Below are positions 31,501 to 45,379 of a stretch of DNA of 64,000 nt, one piece after another. Where the stretch lies: positions 17,313 to 81,312 of the forward strand of contig LUCM01004058.1 of assembly GCA_008360955.1 (NCBI GenBank), written 5' to 3'. Under the pieces are notes generated by a model. The model was given only the letters and a program-made list of their open reading frames with translations. It was not told the origin of the DNA and ran no database searches. Positions within the stretch are counted from its first letter, which is position 1. Every line of letters starts with the position of its first letter. A program made the position numbers and the translations under genes. The stretch comes from Fasciolopsis buskii (taxonomy: Eukaryota > Platyhelminthes > Trematoda > Plagiorchiida > Fasciolidae).

Positions 31501-34500
31501 TCCGACACCTCAAACCCGCCAGTTTCGGAGCTCTTCAGCGTGCCCTATTTCACCTTCCTACTCGCCAGGAAGACTAGCCAACTCGCGAATTCATTCCAAA
31601 ACTGGAGACTAAGGCGGCTTCTTGTAATTCCCGTTATCGGTTGCAGATACTATTAAGGGACCCGTTGATTGCAGGAATAAAACATTCAGAAATTGCACAT
31701 TTTAAATGGCGAAAGATTTATGTGAACGATTTCTGGATGTCAGCACTATTGTTCGTACGAAAGCGAAACTAACGCTTACGCATCTGATTCTCTGATATCG
31801 TCATCGCAGCGGTCGCGACAAATTAAGAACAAGGCGCGATCCGATGTGGGTTGCCAGTCACAGCCTCAAAAGATTAATAAAATGAGCCCAAGAAGCACAT
31901 GTGACGGTAAATTGTCTCAAAAAGCCCCCTTGTCAACAGCTTTTAAAATTGGCTATTTCTATCCAGATCTCTCGCAAAGATGTCACAAAAATTAGGGACT
32001 GGCTAGAAATTTTTCAATTTTCAGGACTCACAAAGGATAAAAAAATGAAAGGTAAAACCCGCCTCATTCAGGCTAGTCTCGCTACATGGAAATACTTAAA
32101 TTATTGTAGTCGCCCCATTGGCATAACTTGATCAACAAATGCCTTATGCATTTAGGAGGTTACCCAGCGCGAATATCTTGACAGTGATATTCTGGGGCAT
32201 TGTCATTGCGGGCTTCATGGAGGTCTAATTTTAAAGCCCATTTGATAAATGACTAGGTGGGGTCATCCTGGCGATCCAATAGTCCGCTCGAGTTGAATTT
32301 TGTCTTTTGTTTTCGTTTATATTGATTATTTTTTTCGTAGTTGTATCTCATTATTACGATTAGTGACGTTATACATGCACATGAAGTTCTGTTTGTTATC
32401 GGTACTAACAGTGCTGCTGTGGATATATTTTTGTGTTTCCTTACATGTTTGCAATGACGCGATAAACCGATTATAATAAATAATTTCCTTTTTAACTTAT
32501 TTTTAACGCTTAAATTTGATTAAAATACGCAAGAAACAGTCAGTCAGATTCCTATAGATGATCTAACTATGTTCCATGGGTATTTGAAACAACTGTTGCC
32601 TGTTTCGTGCCGTGTGCTTTAGCCTTTGTCCTCCTTGTTCTTTTTTGTCCTCTCCTGCGAAATGAACGAACGATCTAACCTTGGTAAGTATTTTAGTGAG
32701 CTCACTGATGAACTAAAAGCGCTTCTCGTGTGGGGAATTCGCCTCCATCGGAGGGGCCATGGTCCTCAAGTTGGACATCCAAGTGCCACGGCAGATGTAT
32801 TAGCTTGTGATAGACCAAGCAACGGATGCAGCATTCGCGTGAGTTGAGCCACTTACTGAAAAGCCGGCGAGCGATTTTATCCATCCACCGGTTAGATGCA
32901 AAGTTCGACAATAACGGTGCATCGACATCTGAATATGATGACGTCCATTGCAATTTACTGAGTGAGACTATCAAACTACCAAGATTAGCCGGTGAGATCC
33001 CGAGGATACTTTCCTCGGTTGCGGCCGCTGGATCATGCGATTGTAATTGATGTCCCTGGAAGTCCCGTTGATTTACTAAGTGGGAAAATATGAAGTAACT
33101 GTCCTTACAACAGACCGAACCTCACAGGTGTTTCTCGATCTACCGGAATTGGGTGACGTGTCACGTTGTTCACGTCTGTCACCAATAAAGAAACTGAATA
33201 TTAACCTTGTCAGTTCAGTTTTTCTGGGATAAAAAAATTCCTAGTACGATAAGGAAATTTTGCAGAGACGTATTTAGACTTGAAGACTGCACAACGACAC
33301 CAATAATTACATCAAATCAAGAGCTTTCCAGGTGAGTAAATCCTGTTTGCAGTGACCTTATTACTTCAGGATTGCTGATGGTGCCAGGTGCTTAGCTGAA
33401 ACCAGCAATCAAATTAGAGAACTTGCATCAGTCAATCGGGAGCGAACTTGGTTAGAAAAATATCCCGGTTATTAGGTGCCCTATCTTCTACACCGGAGGC
33501 CCTGCTGCGGGTTAAGTGTTAGAAGTTAGCATGTTCCTACGGTTTCATTCCGCGGTGAATGAATGCAGAAATCCTCCCCTAAGCTATTAGTAGATAAATA
33601 CCCGTCATGCATTGTGATCATGAAAAGCCACTCTGTCCTGCCTAAGTGATAGACAACCTTAAACAAAGTCTCGGTTACAATTAAACTGAGCAAAAATTTT
33701 GTGGGAATCATTAACTTTTGATGTCGGGAAGGTCACTCCGGGTGAACCGCAGTCCAATAAGGCACTGGCAACCTGTGACAACGTTAGCTTGGAACAGAGA
33801 CCATTTATATGAAAACGGAATCTGGATATCTAATCGCAGTACTTCTAGTTAGTCTCATACAATAAATTGCCTTGCAGGAAAACTGTTGACAGTGAAGAAC
33901 TGGCTAGTCACGTTTTCGTAATATATGTAGTAACAAAATGTCCTGTAGCCTACTTAAACTGTAAAACAGTGAAACGTGAAAACTGGTGTGCAACGTAATA
34001 CGCGCATTTTCATCCCCTGGATGGGAGCACATAGGATTTCTGAAGCTTCACGGTCAGAAACAGTTTGGACTTGCACAGCACACAGATAGACAATAAATCT
34101 GGCATAAACAACACTGTTTGGTCATCTCGTTTTGTATATCGAATGTATACAGTGGATTAAAAATCCCAAATATCTCTATTTCATTCTTAATTATGGGACC
34201 GAAGATAATCACGGGAAGTGTGGACTTCGTGAGCTTTGGCCAGGATGTGGGCCTATCGGTAATCTGTTAAGTGCTCATCACAACAGTTTACCAAGATTCG
34301 TCGCACTGAACTGACTATGATGGTCGTTGTGTTCACTCCAGCTTTTGCCTGTCTAACGTTTGAGTTGTTGGTTGGGAAGATTTCTGGATCCATAAGGAAA
34401 TGCTTCCCCATTTAAACCATGCTTCAGATGGACAAAGGTTCTGAGTACAAACTTTTCGTAGGTGTTCGATGAAAGATTAGAAAATGAAGATAGAGAAAGT

Positions 34501-34776
34501 TACTTTTATATTATTCATACTATTTTTACGTAAAGGTAATCACAGTAGACCGGCGACCATAAACATTTCCGCTTCAAAACATAGTGCCGGCACCAACCAA
34601 CCACAATGCCGACAAAATAAATGCATGATGTAGACAGAAGTGCCGTTGCGGGATTTATGGTGCATTACCCAGAGCTCAAATTTTCAGCAAAACAACTTAC
34701 TGTAGAAGAATATGGACATAATCTACGGTTACGATGCTGGATTAAGAATAATCACAGTCCCCAATCCAACAAGGCC
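31500..34776. other. Unassigned stretch
   Basis: Contains short unrelated ORFs in both strands. The first few hundred bases may be further LINE linker sequence. I see no SINE, LTR or splice-linked coding series here. Confidence 0.4.
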
Positions 34777-35426
34777 GGTTAAATTTTCGGAAAATTCTGG
34801 GTTCTCCACTGTTGACTATTTTGGAAGATATATACACAATTCGATATGAAAACAGCCAATATCATTTACTGAGGACGACAAAAGTTTGTTCTTCGAATGC
34901 TTAAGCTACAAATTTTGTTCTTACAAGCCACCCCGTTACTTGAGGTGTCACATTGGTTTCCCTAGTTCTACTCCATTGAGTCCGACTGGCTTTTCTGTCC
35001 GGTGATGGGAACAATTCTTTTAATGTTGTTTACTTGCAAGCATTTAGCTGCAGATAAGTTTACGCATGCTTTTTATCATTCTGAAAATTGCTCGTATTCT
35101 TTATGCACCATTTTACTAATTTGCGTATTTGTTGGTGCGAACATAAATCCGAACATATCGGTTGGCATTGATTTGTATTGTGTTCGTTTCAAAATGAATA
35201 AGTGAAGTGATCCCTTAACTACTTCACTCCCCTAGTTTTATTCTTAGACGTGATTTAAGGTGTATCACTTTGGTGCTCAAAGGCAACAAATGGAAGAGAT
35301 ATCGTAAACGGATGAGAGTCCTGAATGTGTTAGAACGTGCAATCTGAGCTTACGCTATATTATGGGAGCACCGGAATTCTCGGCGGAGTCGCATTTGTTC
35401 ATTAGGTTTACATAATGCGGTTATGT
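34777..35426 (+). repeat. Left arm of a 650-bp inverted repeat
   Basis: Every base from 34785 to 35412 is complemented at position 72262 minus its coordinate, with no gaps in the parts compared. Mismatches appear only near the ends (34784, 35413, 35417, 34776). It contains a 67-codon ORF (35002-35205) that is mirrored exactly in the other arm. I do not recognise that ORF, and DNA identity alone explains its conservation. Confidence 0.95.
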
Positions 35427-36835
35427 GAAAATCATGTTGTAGAGATGAAAAGCCTCGACTGTGCTTCCGCATTGGCTGCACCCATTGAATTTTTTACCCA
35501 TGTAATCATCGATATGTGTATGTGCATATTACCTCGAGAAATGTGCATCGTTTCATTCACCTGCGGATTCGTCGAACGTCAACCCGTTCCCTGGTGTTTA
35601 CAAATCAATGCTTTGCATGCTTTTGTATCTTGCTAACCAGTTGCTAGGAAAACTGCGCCGATGATGGAATGGCATCGGTTGTGGCATAAAAATCCACAAA
35701 TTTGGCAGGCTTGCCTCCGAAATCTGTAATCACTTGATGGTTATACATTGCACTGCGTGCTCAACTGCATGTCCAGCAGCTTGACAAGGCCACGCTGTCA
35801 CTGACTGATGCGTTAAGCACACTGCATACTGTTGCTGATAGACTATTGCATAGATAGTCCTTCATTGTAGCAACCTGAAAAAAAGGCTAGTTGAAATAAG
35901 GAATGTACCAGCTTTTTTATGCTTCCTATGTCATTGAGATTTTGCAAATCTCCCAGTGTTTCACATCTCCATGGATTTGGCGCAAAATCAGATGATTGAC
36001 AGTTAAGGAAGGGTGTCAACCGTTCGCATTAACTCGGATAACCTCTGTGAAACATTTGGCAAAGCTACCAAAACAGAACATCAAAAATAAATTCTAACTT
36101 AGCGAGTATTGCACCGAGTGGCTGAATGACAAATCTGGTAATATCAGTGGGTAGCCTCTTGATAGAAAGGGGTCAAATAGCCAAAAATTCATAATGCACT
36201 ATTTGTTAAGTTAGTTCATTTACTCAGAGGAAGATCTGTGGACTGCATTGCTGTTGACGTGGCAAGGTAGGAATTGATGCCACGTGACTCGCCTGGTGGC
36301 GCTGAAAGGTGGCTTTTACACAGTTAAGGAGAATGCCTACTCGCTGAACTCGACTTGAGGCGCAGTAACGGTGGCCGAGTAGGTGGAAGCTCCAAAGAGC
36401 GTATTTGACGCTCTGTCCAAGAGAGATCTTTGACCGACCCACTTTCTGCTGCAATTGACGCCACAGTTTGACCTAAAAGATATCCTTGGAAAAGGAATAC
36501 ATCATGGAAAAAGTTGGAAGGGTTTCGGTTTAATGGTAGGTGATGCAGTTTCGCACGTTCGCAGTCGAGTACCATTTCAGGCAGCGCTTCACATTTTTGC
36601 AGCATTTCCCAGTATGCGTCGAAGCCGCTCCTTCAGAAATCATTCAACAATAGGATGTTAACTGGTCCACCTCACTCATCCGCCTGGACGCAGTCGTAAT
36701 AGGCACATGGTCTTTAGTCCCATGGGGGGAAGAACATCCTCTGGGCACGTGTTCCACTGTTATTTGGAACAGATGAAACTGCTTGCCCTCAATTGGTTCA
36801 AGTATGTCAGCTGTATTTGGAGTTGTTATTGTTCA
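35427..36835. other. 1409-bp spacer between inverted repeat arms
   Basis: Holds short ORFs on both strands, the longest 93 and 76 codons on the minus strand at 36605-36224. None is recognised. A transposase would be the expected content if the structure were an autonomous DNA transposon, but no DDE-type or RT motif was seen. Confidence 0.5.
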
Positions 36836-37485
36836 ACATAACCGAATTGTGTAAACCTAATGAACAAATGCGACTCCGCCGAGAATTCCGGTGCTCCCAT
36901 AATATAGCGTAAGCTCAGATTGCACGTTCTAACACATTCAGGACTCTCATCCGTTTACGATATCTCTTCCATTTGTTGCCTTTGAGCACCAAAGTGATAC
37001 ACCTTAAATCACGTCTAAGAATAAAACTAGGGGAGTGAAGTAGTTAAGGGATCACTTCACTTATTCATTTTGAAACGAACACAATACAAATCAATGCCAA
37101 CCGATATGTTCGGATTTATGTTCGCACCAACAAATACGCAAATTAGTAAAATGGTGCATAAAGAATACGAGCAATTTTCAGAATGATAAAAAGCATGCGT
37201 AAACTTATCTGCAGCTAAATGCTTGCAAGTAAACAACATTAAAAGAATTGTTCCCATCACCGGACAGAAAAGCCAGTCGGACTCAATGGAGTAGAACTAG
37301 GGAAACCAATGTGACACCTCAAGTAACGGGGTGGCTTGTAAGAACAAAATTTGTAGCTTAAGCATTCGAAGAACAAACTTTTGTCGTCCTCAGTAAATGA
37401 TATTGGCTGTTTTCATATCGAATTGTGTATATATCTTCCAAAATAGTCAACAGTGGAGAACCCAGAATTTTCCGAAAGTTTAACC
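36836..37485 (-). repeat. Right arm of the 650-bp inverted repeat
   Basis: Mirror image of 34777-35426. The mirrored 67-codon ORF is at 37057-37260. Outside 37485 the similarity to the left flank decays through mismatches and a one-base shift rather than stopping sharply. Confidence 0.95.
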
Positions 37486-40400
37486 CGGCGCTTGTTTGTT
37501 TTTTGCTCAATAATATTTGACTGTCTTGAATGTTTCTTCTGTTTGTGTGTCCCTTCATGCCCTTCTCTGTCTGAATTGCATAATCTAAAGCTTTCTTCCG
37601 TCTTTCTTACGTTGGATACTTTGGTGACAGAATAGGACGTCTAATAAATTTTCGTTTGATTATATTTAGCAATTTTTTGTTGACTCAATAAAGGAATATC
37701 ACCTGTTTGTCGTTCATTATTATGTGACTGACTGAAATGCATAGGCACTTAGTAATTAACGCTATGGTAGATCGGCAGTTTGTTAATTACCTGCTTCATC
37801 ATAAATATAAACTATTTATATTTTACGAGAATATTGTATTGCTACTTTCCTCCGGGAAATCTTTGACCTTTTGTTACTTGGCCTCACCCTGCTGTCGGTA
37901 ATGCACAACATTCCCACAGGAGTAAAAGTTGCTCAAATTATAAATTAACTTATACATCACCGTAATTAAGGGAGTATGATTGTGTACACAGACGGACTGC
38001 TGGTCTGTTAGCACATTTCCATCCGGCATAACCGATTTGCCTTTAACAAGAGCCTATTAAAGAAGCAGTTATTTGTTTCATAAAAATTCCATCGTTCCCC
38101 GTTCGCAACTGATGACCGCAAACGGAAAAGCAGTACATCAGATTTGAGCGCTTATGTAGATGAGTCTGTAACATGTGAGTTTATACGAATATACATATAT
38201 ATATACACACCACAACATAATAGCACTGACGATATCAGTTCGGTTGGTGATGAAACTTTTGCAATCAAGTTGACGAGCTCAACGAAAAAATCAATGCCAC
38301 CTTGTCGAACCTGAACTACGAGAGAGAGCATCATTCTCTAACCTACTGCACACGTATATTCATAGCGTAACAGTGAAAATGTATGGAACTTTCCCTGCAG
38401 TAAGTTAACTGCATTTAAAATACCACATTCAAATAGATTTCACAAATTACGTTCTTTTAATTCTGCTTTGAGATGCATATGTGATACGTACAGAAAGTAC
38501 AGTTGCACTCATGATTTACGTCGCACACTACTTTGCCATTCTTGATCACAAAGGTTATGTAAATAAAGGGGAACTCAATTTATATTCAGAAGGATTTTAT
38601 GATGTGTGCATCGACGAATAAGACACAAGCGATATGGTTTACATCATTTGAGCGTACAAAGCAATAGTGGTTTCAAATTCCAACAGCTTTTTTTCTTCGC
38701 AATCTCATCTGAAAGTTTAATGATCCATTTAAACTAAAAGTGACTGTAAGAAAGTAAACCCGCCATATCGTTAATTGCGGTCAACGGGTGCCCAAATTAC
38801 GCACGACGTAGTTTTTCTGTATAACGACAAACTTCTTTCTGTCGTCATTCGCCGGCGACCCCCACAGAAGGATATGTGAAGTTCGTGGTTATAATAACTG
38901 GATGATATTACTGCGTATATATAGATATATATGTATTGCGGTGGGCCTAAAATATTACCAAATCTATTGTGATTCAATGCAAAGCAATGCTGCTTTTCTT
39001 GTTTGACTACTAGTATTACGACTTGCGTTAGTACTAAGCATTCCCGTAGTCATCTAATTTATTCCAGTTGTGGTCATTCGTGGGTTGTTTTTACGGTCGT
39101 TCTTGCATCCTAGGTTAACAGACACAACCGTGAACATGGCTGAATGTAGACGAGCATCAAAATTCAAGCCTGTTCACGACCGCACAGTAATTCCACCGCT
39201 CCCTTAATGCCACGGTGTGGTGGAAACCGGCAATTGGTTAGTGATGGAAAGGATACTTGTACCATCTCTTAGTGGAACGTCTACCAGTTAAACCACAGGC
39301 AATCTCGGCCAGCACATTCGAGCCGGTCACTTTTCAATAAGTCGGAAGCATGTCATGACCCAAAAATGGACTTCGAATTTGAAATGCTACTGATCCAACT
39401 TGCTCTGGCTAGGTCACCCTATTTCGTTTTATTGTTTTTAAACTTTATCTGGCGCAGGAGTATGTGAACTCTACTACGCAAAACGTACAAGGGAAATTGT
39501 GGCGATATTTGCCAGGAAACAGTCACAGTCTTAAAACAGGTGTACGGGGCAACGCACTAAATTTGCAGAGTAAGAAACAATAGCGTGTTGGGCATACACG
39601 GATGACTCTGGGTTCCCCCGCCCGCAGGATCCGGTCTAGGCTAATTTTATAAGCAGTTCCATGACACTTCCTAGAATTCCTCTCCGTTTATCTTGTCTAT
39701 AGTAGTGGAGTAGCTGAGCAGCCCCTGAGAAACATGGTCAATTTCAGGCTACGTTCTTTCGGCAACTGGCACAATTTACTCATAGATCCAGCCGCTACTT
39801 TCATGAGTTCCATTCGCTTACTTCTGATAAAGCCTGCCTTAGTGTAGATTTCCACCAAGTAGATATGTTTGGTATCTATGCTTCCAAAATTTGCTACAGT
39901 TTCACCTCGGACAGAGCATCAGAGAAATCACTCTATCTTTGACAGTGCATTCGTGCAATCGCCACACCACTGTGATTCTTAATCTCTGAGGTTTCTGATT
40001 CCCTTTCCACTGATTAACCTCACTGGAGGTGTTTTCTTACGTTCTTCTCCGCAGCTGCAATAAGCCTCACTGTCTAACGTCTTATGTTTACCGCCTGTTG
40101 TCCGGAATTGGGATGTAAACCGGCCACTCACCAGCAACCAAATTGTCGTCTGCAATTGGATTTCGATGTCGATGGTTTCTCACTATTTGTTACTAGCCAG
40201 GTGTCCAGCGTTTAGGCACATAAGATTTCCTGCGGATTCCTTGCCTGATCATATATTTCACTCCAGCTTAGATCTTTGGCCCAATGATTTTCTTGCCTCC
40301 TTGTCGGCTTCAAATTTCCAACTCCTTTTTTCTGTTTGCCGTTCTTCCACGACCGATGCTTTCCTCGGTGGTAACAGGTGCATTCCAGCTAGCTTTTTAC

Positions 40401-43400
40401 CTTACTGCGAGGTTGCTTTGTGCCTCCAGCAGCGGCACACCCCTGAGGAGCGTTCAAATGGGATGTCCCACCTTTCTTCCAGTGACAAAGCCGCCCCGAT
40501 GCACTGAGGCATTTCCGTTTTTCCCGCTTTGTAGTTAAATATTTTTCCTCGTAACCGCTTCTTTTCATCGCTTATTCACTCAGTCTAACTAGGCCTTCTT
40601 GGCATGCCCTATTTAGTGATCGTCATAGGTCACCCAGCGCTAGCTCATTTTTTCCAACGCCCAAAAAGTAGCGTTTATTACAAGTGTCTTCTAGACACGG
40701 AAACGTGCCTAGCGGCAGATAATGAAAATGAACAGAATAGTTCTGTTTCACACGCCGAAAAAAAATCTAATTGATCAGAAATGGCGTCGACCGACCAAAA
40801 CTAAAAGCATTCATAGCCAGATAGCAAACAAATGTGACCAAAAATAGAAGTAAATTAGCGGAATTCAGCAATGATCCTTGCTATGAATAGTTTTACTGAG
40901 CTCTTCTTCACATGCAATGTCCACCGGTTGCTACCTCATTATAACGCGCAGGACTAGCCAAGGGGAGGGGATTCAGGATGTTGTTATCTCATATTTGTGG
41001 TTTTCACCATCACTCACCTAATTCCAGATTATCTGCTCTACTTTTTGACCCCTCGTTTGCTTTCAAGATACTCCCTCAGCAACCGTGACGCTGGGTTCAG
41101 GAACTCTACTCATAGGGTCGGACGCAGCAAGCCTCTGGCTCTGCGAAAGTATATGATGTGCTTTATCAAGTATTCACTCGCTGTCTCTACATTTTGAAAT
41201 CTCTGCATCCGCTGGCTTTTCAGTCATCAAGGACATGAATCTCGCTTGTCTTAGTCCTACGTTTAGACCCCAGGATTTTCCAAAAGCCCAGCACTGTGGA
41301 AATGGTTTCTACAAGGCACCAATCTCGTTCGGTATGATCACTGTTCCTCGAATCTCCGGCTAGCTTTATTTCTCCCTCTCGCCTGTTTGCCAAAGGTCAT
41401 CTATGAGCAGCCCTGTTTTGTAATTTGCTCAGGTCCCCACAGTGTAAAGACAAAGTCTAAGTTAAAACAGTGGGTTTCAAAACAACAGAAAATTTACCTG
41501 AAAGTCGCAGATGCTCCCTTGGGCGCCGAGAATAAATTGGCCTTAACAATGTCTGCTTGATGCCTTCGAACATCAACTTAGAGCTTAGGAGCTGACAGCA
41601 CTTCGGCTTCCGAATCCAGTTTCTTCTGTTGCCAGGCGCCTCGGATCCCGAACCCACTGGATAAAGGAAACGATTACATTTGTTCTAATTGCAACAATCA
41701 CTAAAGTACTGAACACAGCAGGGACTCTCAAGCTTTTAGATCCCGACTTTCCTGCACTCTGAAAACCAACGTCATAACACTTTTACAGAATCTTTCTAGG
41801 CTAGTAGGTCACGCACCCAGTCCAATTCCTTTTATACCGGCAAAACATAGGGGCTCTTATCACCCACATGCCGCCCTATAGACTTGAATCAGTCGGTGTC
41901 ACCCCTGTACTCTGTAACCACGCTCGAACATAAGGGGTACTTCCGGAAGGCCTTCGGCATCACAGACTGATCAATCACTAGTTAGCCTTGTCTTTCTTAC
42001 ACATCCCTTGTTGACTGAGAATAATTCCACAGTTTTCAAGATTTCCATAGTTATGCTTTTTTAAAAAGTCATTGTTTGGCCTGGCAAGCGGTTAAGTTGA
42101 CCTCCTTAACCATGGCCTCAGAAGTTTTAGCTCTATACCCTCTTGTCCTGGGATCTTTTCGCTTTGAGGTCTTCTGCTGCCAGAAGAACACGGTGGGGTA
42201 AAATGCCCATATCTCGCAGTGGAGCAAACCTAAGCCCCCTTATAACAAATGGAGGTTTTCCTACGTCGGTCTAATGGAGAGTTTCGGGCAGATTTTTGTC
42301 TTCCATGCGTTGTCCTCCCCAAAAATGCCGAACCATTGGAGTCCCTCTCACGGCCATTGAGGTGGCCGGTTTTGACTGGACGCAATTAAAATGCACCTTG
42401 GCGATATTTTTATCAATTTTGGGGCTCCCTGACTGCTTTACTAGTCCTCCTGATCGCCGCTTTTTCAGTGGTATTCTGCCCATTCACAAGTACGCTTATT
42501 TTTACCTGTATCCCCGGTTTCCTTTTCATGGTTCTGGTACTTTGTAACCCCCATCGCAGCACTCTTCCACCAAGGTAAAGCCATTCTTCGACGCATCCTG
42601 CGTACAAAAGAAAGTAATTTAGTTGTTCGGTGTGCGCTATTTGTTGCATCCAGCGACACGTCCTCGGCAGCTACACCTGCGCCACAGGTCACGGTAGCTG
42701 AAGTTGACAGCAGCTGCTTCTGTCTATCCAGCTGAAGGTTCTATTCCCTCCTTCTGAGGTCTCTCTCACCAAGGAAGCGGCAGCTTACAATTTCGTGGTC
42801 CTCTTCCTCCGGCTGGGCACTTATTTCTGAATCTTCTCTTTTAGAAGCCAATCTAACAATAACTAGATCCAGCAAAACTGGTGCTTGACTCCGCCAAATT
42901 TTGGGATGGTGGGCTTGCAATACAAGTGTAAAATTCCCAGCGAGTTCCGGCAGCAGCTACTCAGACGTCGCTGCCATAATATAAGACTTTGGACAGACGA
43001 TTTTGAAACCATTTATATTCCCACTTGCCAGACACTCTTGTGTCCCTCTGGCGGTTGATTACAGACACATCAGCAACCCCGTATGCCTTACATTTTGACA
43101 TGTAACCACTACCGACGGAAACAGGCTTCACCCTCAATGATGTGGCTCTTAATTGGCTAGAGTTTCTTAGCATTTGGTGCCAGATATTTGTTCCCCTCCT
43201 TTTGAATCAAGTTTTCAGCTACTAACGCTAGTGTATCACAGCCCAATCTTTTGTCTGCTCTGTCCTTCCTGTGCACACAGAGCACTTAAAGGATACCCGA
43301 TTTGGCCTTGTTATACCTTCGCAACCATGATGTCGTCATAGCAAAGTAGTCAATGCTCTTGGATCCGGTCTCATTTCACTCGGCCTATTTCTTTTTTAGA

Positions 43401-45379
43401 GCGCCGTTGAGGTCTACGAGTGCTTTCTCTCGTCCAACCTGTATATTTGAGTTTTGACAGAGGTCACCTTGAAAGTCCGGAAGACGGAATCTTGTGGCTT
43501 GCTTAACGCGGGCAATAATACCAATAGCGGTTTAACCCTACAATACCTCGAGAGGCAAGTCTGGTTGCATGATCAAATGTTACAGGGATAATGCAAGTTG
43601 CAAAGCATTGAATGACTGGGGAAACCAAAACAAGGGATCTGTTCTGCCTGTGCACGCCTTTCTGTGAAAACGCCAGGCAACGGTCCGCGCAGAATAGGCC
43701 TTTGTATGAACCAAAGACTCTTATCGCGGGCGCGAAATGATATGAAAAGGCGGCTACGAATGTTGAGATACGGTAGGGTAATGATATTTAACAAGTTTAT
43801 GTAGTGGTCAATAAAGACAAGAAAAATCCTGAACAGGGGATGGAAAGTCGGCAAAATTGACAAAAATAGCAGAAAAAAAGAAGAATAGATACCCAATGTT
43901 AAAATGCAGATAAAAAAAGTCAGTCATTATGTCGTGTTTTGCAGTCACTTGGAAATGCGGGCATGAGACTAACATTAATAATGAATTGTAAAAAATAATT
44001 ATTAAGGAGCACCACCAGCAGAAAATGGCGAGTATTAAGCAACGCGTTGAATTAATCTTCCGACGCCGGTAAGTCAGTGTTAAACAAGAATGAGTTATTC
44101 CGCTTCCTTCTTTGCTGTCTCGAGCTCGGATAGACTGCAGCCATTGGCATAGGAATAATCCCCAGGTTTCCAGAGAAAATGGTGGGATTTTTGGCGACAG
44201 CTGGCGAATGTGATAACTGAGACTGATGGATTTGTATATGGTTGCCTTTTCGGGGATTTACTGTTAGTGCATTTGAATTGTTAGCAAACTCCGTGTAGTT
44301 CCGGCGGCAGAGCTGTGGACTTTAAGTGACTTCCCCGCTGATTTCACGTTAGCTTCAGGGACGGTCTTGTGCGGCCTCGATTTTCAAGCAGGCCTGTGGT
44401 GGAGGGTGTCAGTTTTTTGTTGCTCCATCACGCAGGTTATCAGCAGTGTTCTCCTTTTGGGTGGCCAGCGAAGCGGATCATGTGTAGTAGTTCTGAGCTT
44501 TGTGCCAGTTCGTTTTTACGATGTGCGAAGACTTGATAGGGTGATAATCGTGACAGTGGACTCTTTGTTGAAGAGGTGTGCAAACGCGCAAGATTATTGA
44601 ACGGCGGCAGTCTGAAGACCCGCCAGTTGGAGAGTTTGATGAATCCAGCATAAAGAGGGAATAGCACGATGTTTTGAGCGAGGCGCTAAATAATATCATT
44701 GTTTACAAATAAAATGAGCCAACGGCCATATGTGCCCAAAAGGAGGGATTTGCTGATAACGGTGAAAGTTAGTTTGGAATTAAACGATGATCACATGTGT
44801 GTATCTTCATCTACTTGTGTACCTTGCTACATATGTATAAGACAAGCGCGAATTTGAGTTAAAGTTTGATTTGAAAGGGCAGCTCCATTGGAAAATTGCA
44901 GAACGAGTGGATTTTTTTGAGCACATAGCTATATGAATATGTACTTTTGAAAACCGCTGGGAATGCAGATAACTAAGTCGCATTTGGGTGATTTGGATGT
45001 GACTTCAGGGGCTGTTGTTGCTCCCACGAGATAATTTTCCAGTAGATGTCCTGGGATTGATTCCCAGCCTCTGCCTCTTGCTAAATCTTGTACAATTATT
45101 GTCTTCCTAATCTTATTCTGTAGGTACCAGAGAAGAAGGAAATCATTCTTATTCCTTTAGATAGTTTATTCGGCAGGGAAGAATATTCAGAGATGAAGAA
45201 AATGCTTGAGTGGTATCCTCATCATAGGGACTGGCATCAAGATCTCAGTGCGTCGCAGGTCATGAAAAGAGGTGGTTTGCTTGGGTGCGGCGATGCACAT
45301 TTCTCAACCAACAATGTGAATAATAAAGGAGGTGTTAATTTGCACTCGGCGCATCCATAACGGATCGGGTGTAGTTTCA
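37486..45379. other. Unassigned stretch
   Basis: Almost 8 kb with only short ORFs (up to about 113 codons) and short TA-rich runs near 38190 and 38920. Part of 44.4-44.7 kb (minus) may be the far C-terminal end of the CR1-like element that follows, but the match is weak. No gene was recognised. Confidence 0.4.

Noticed and set aside
35002..35205. 67-codon ORF duplicated exactly at 37057-37260
   Set aside because: The exact copy is explained by the inverted repeat at DNA level. There is no independent sign of coding.
42271..42692. Overlapping minus-strand ORFs resembling a basic, nucleocapsid-like protein
   Set aside because: Arg/Lys-rich composition only; no CCHC zinc knuckle and no adjoining pol in frame.
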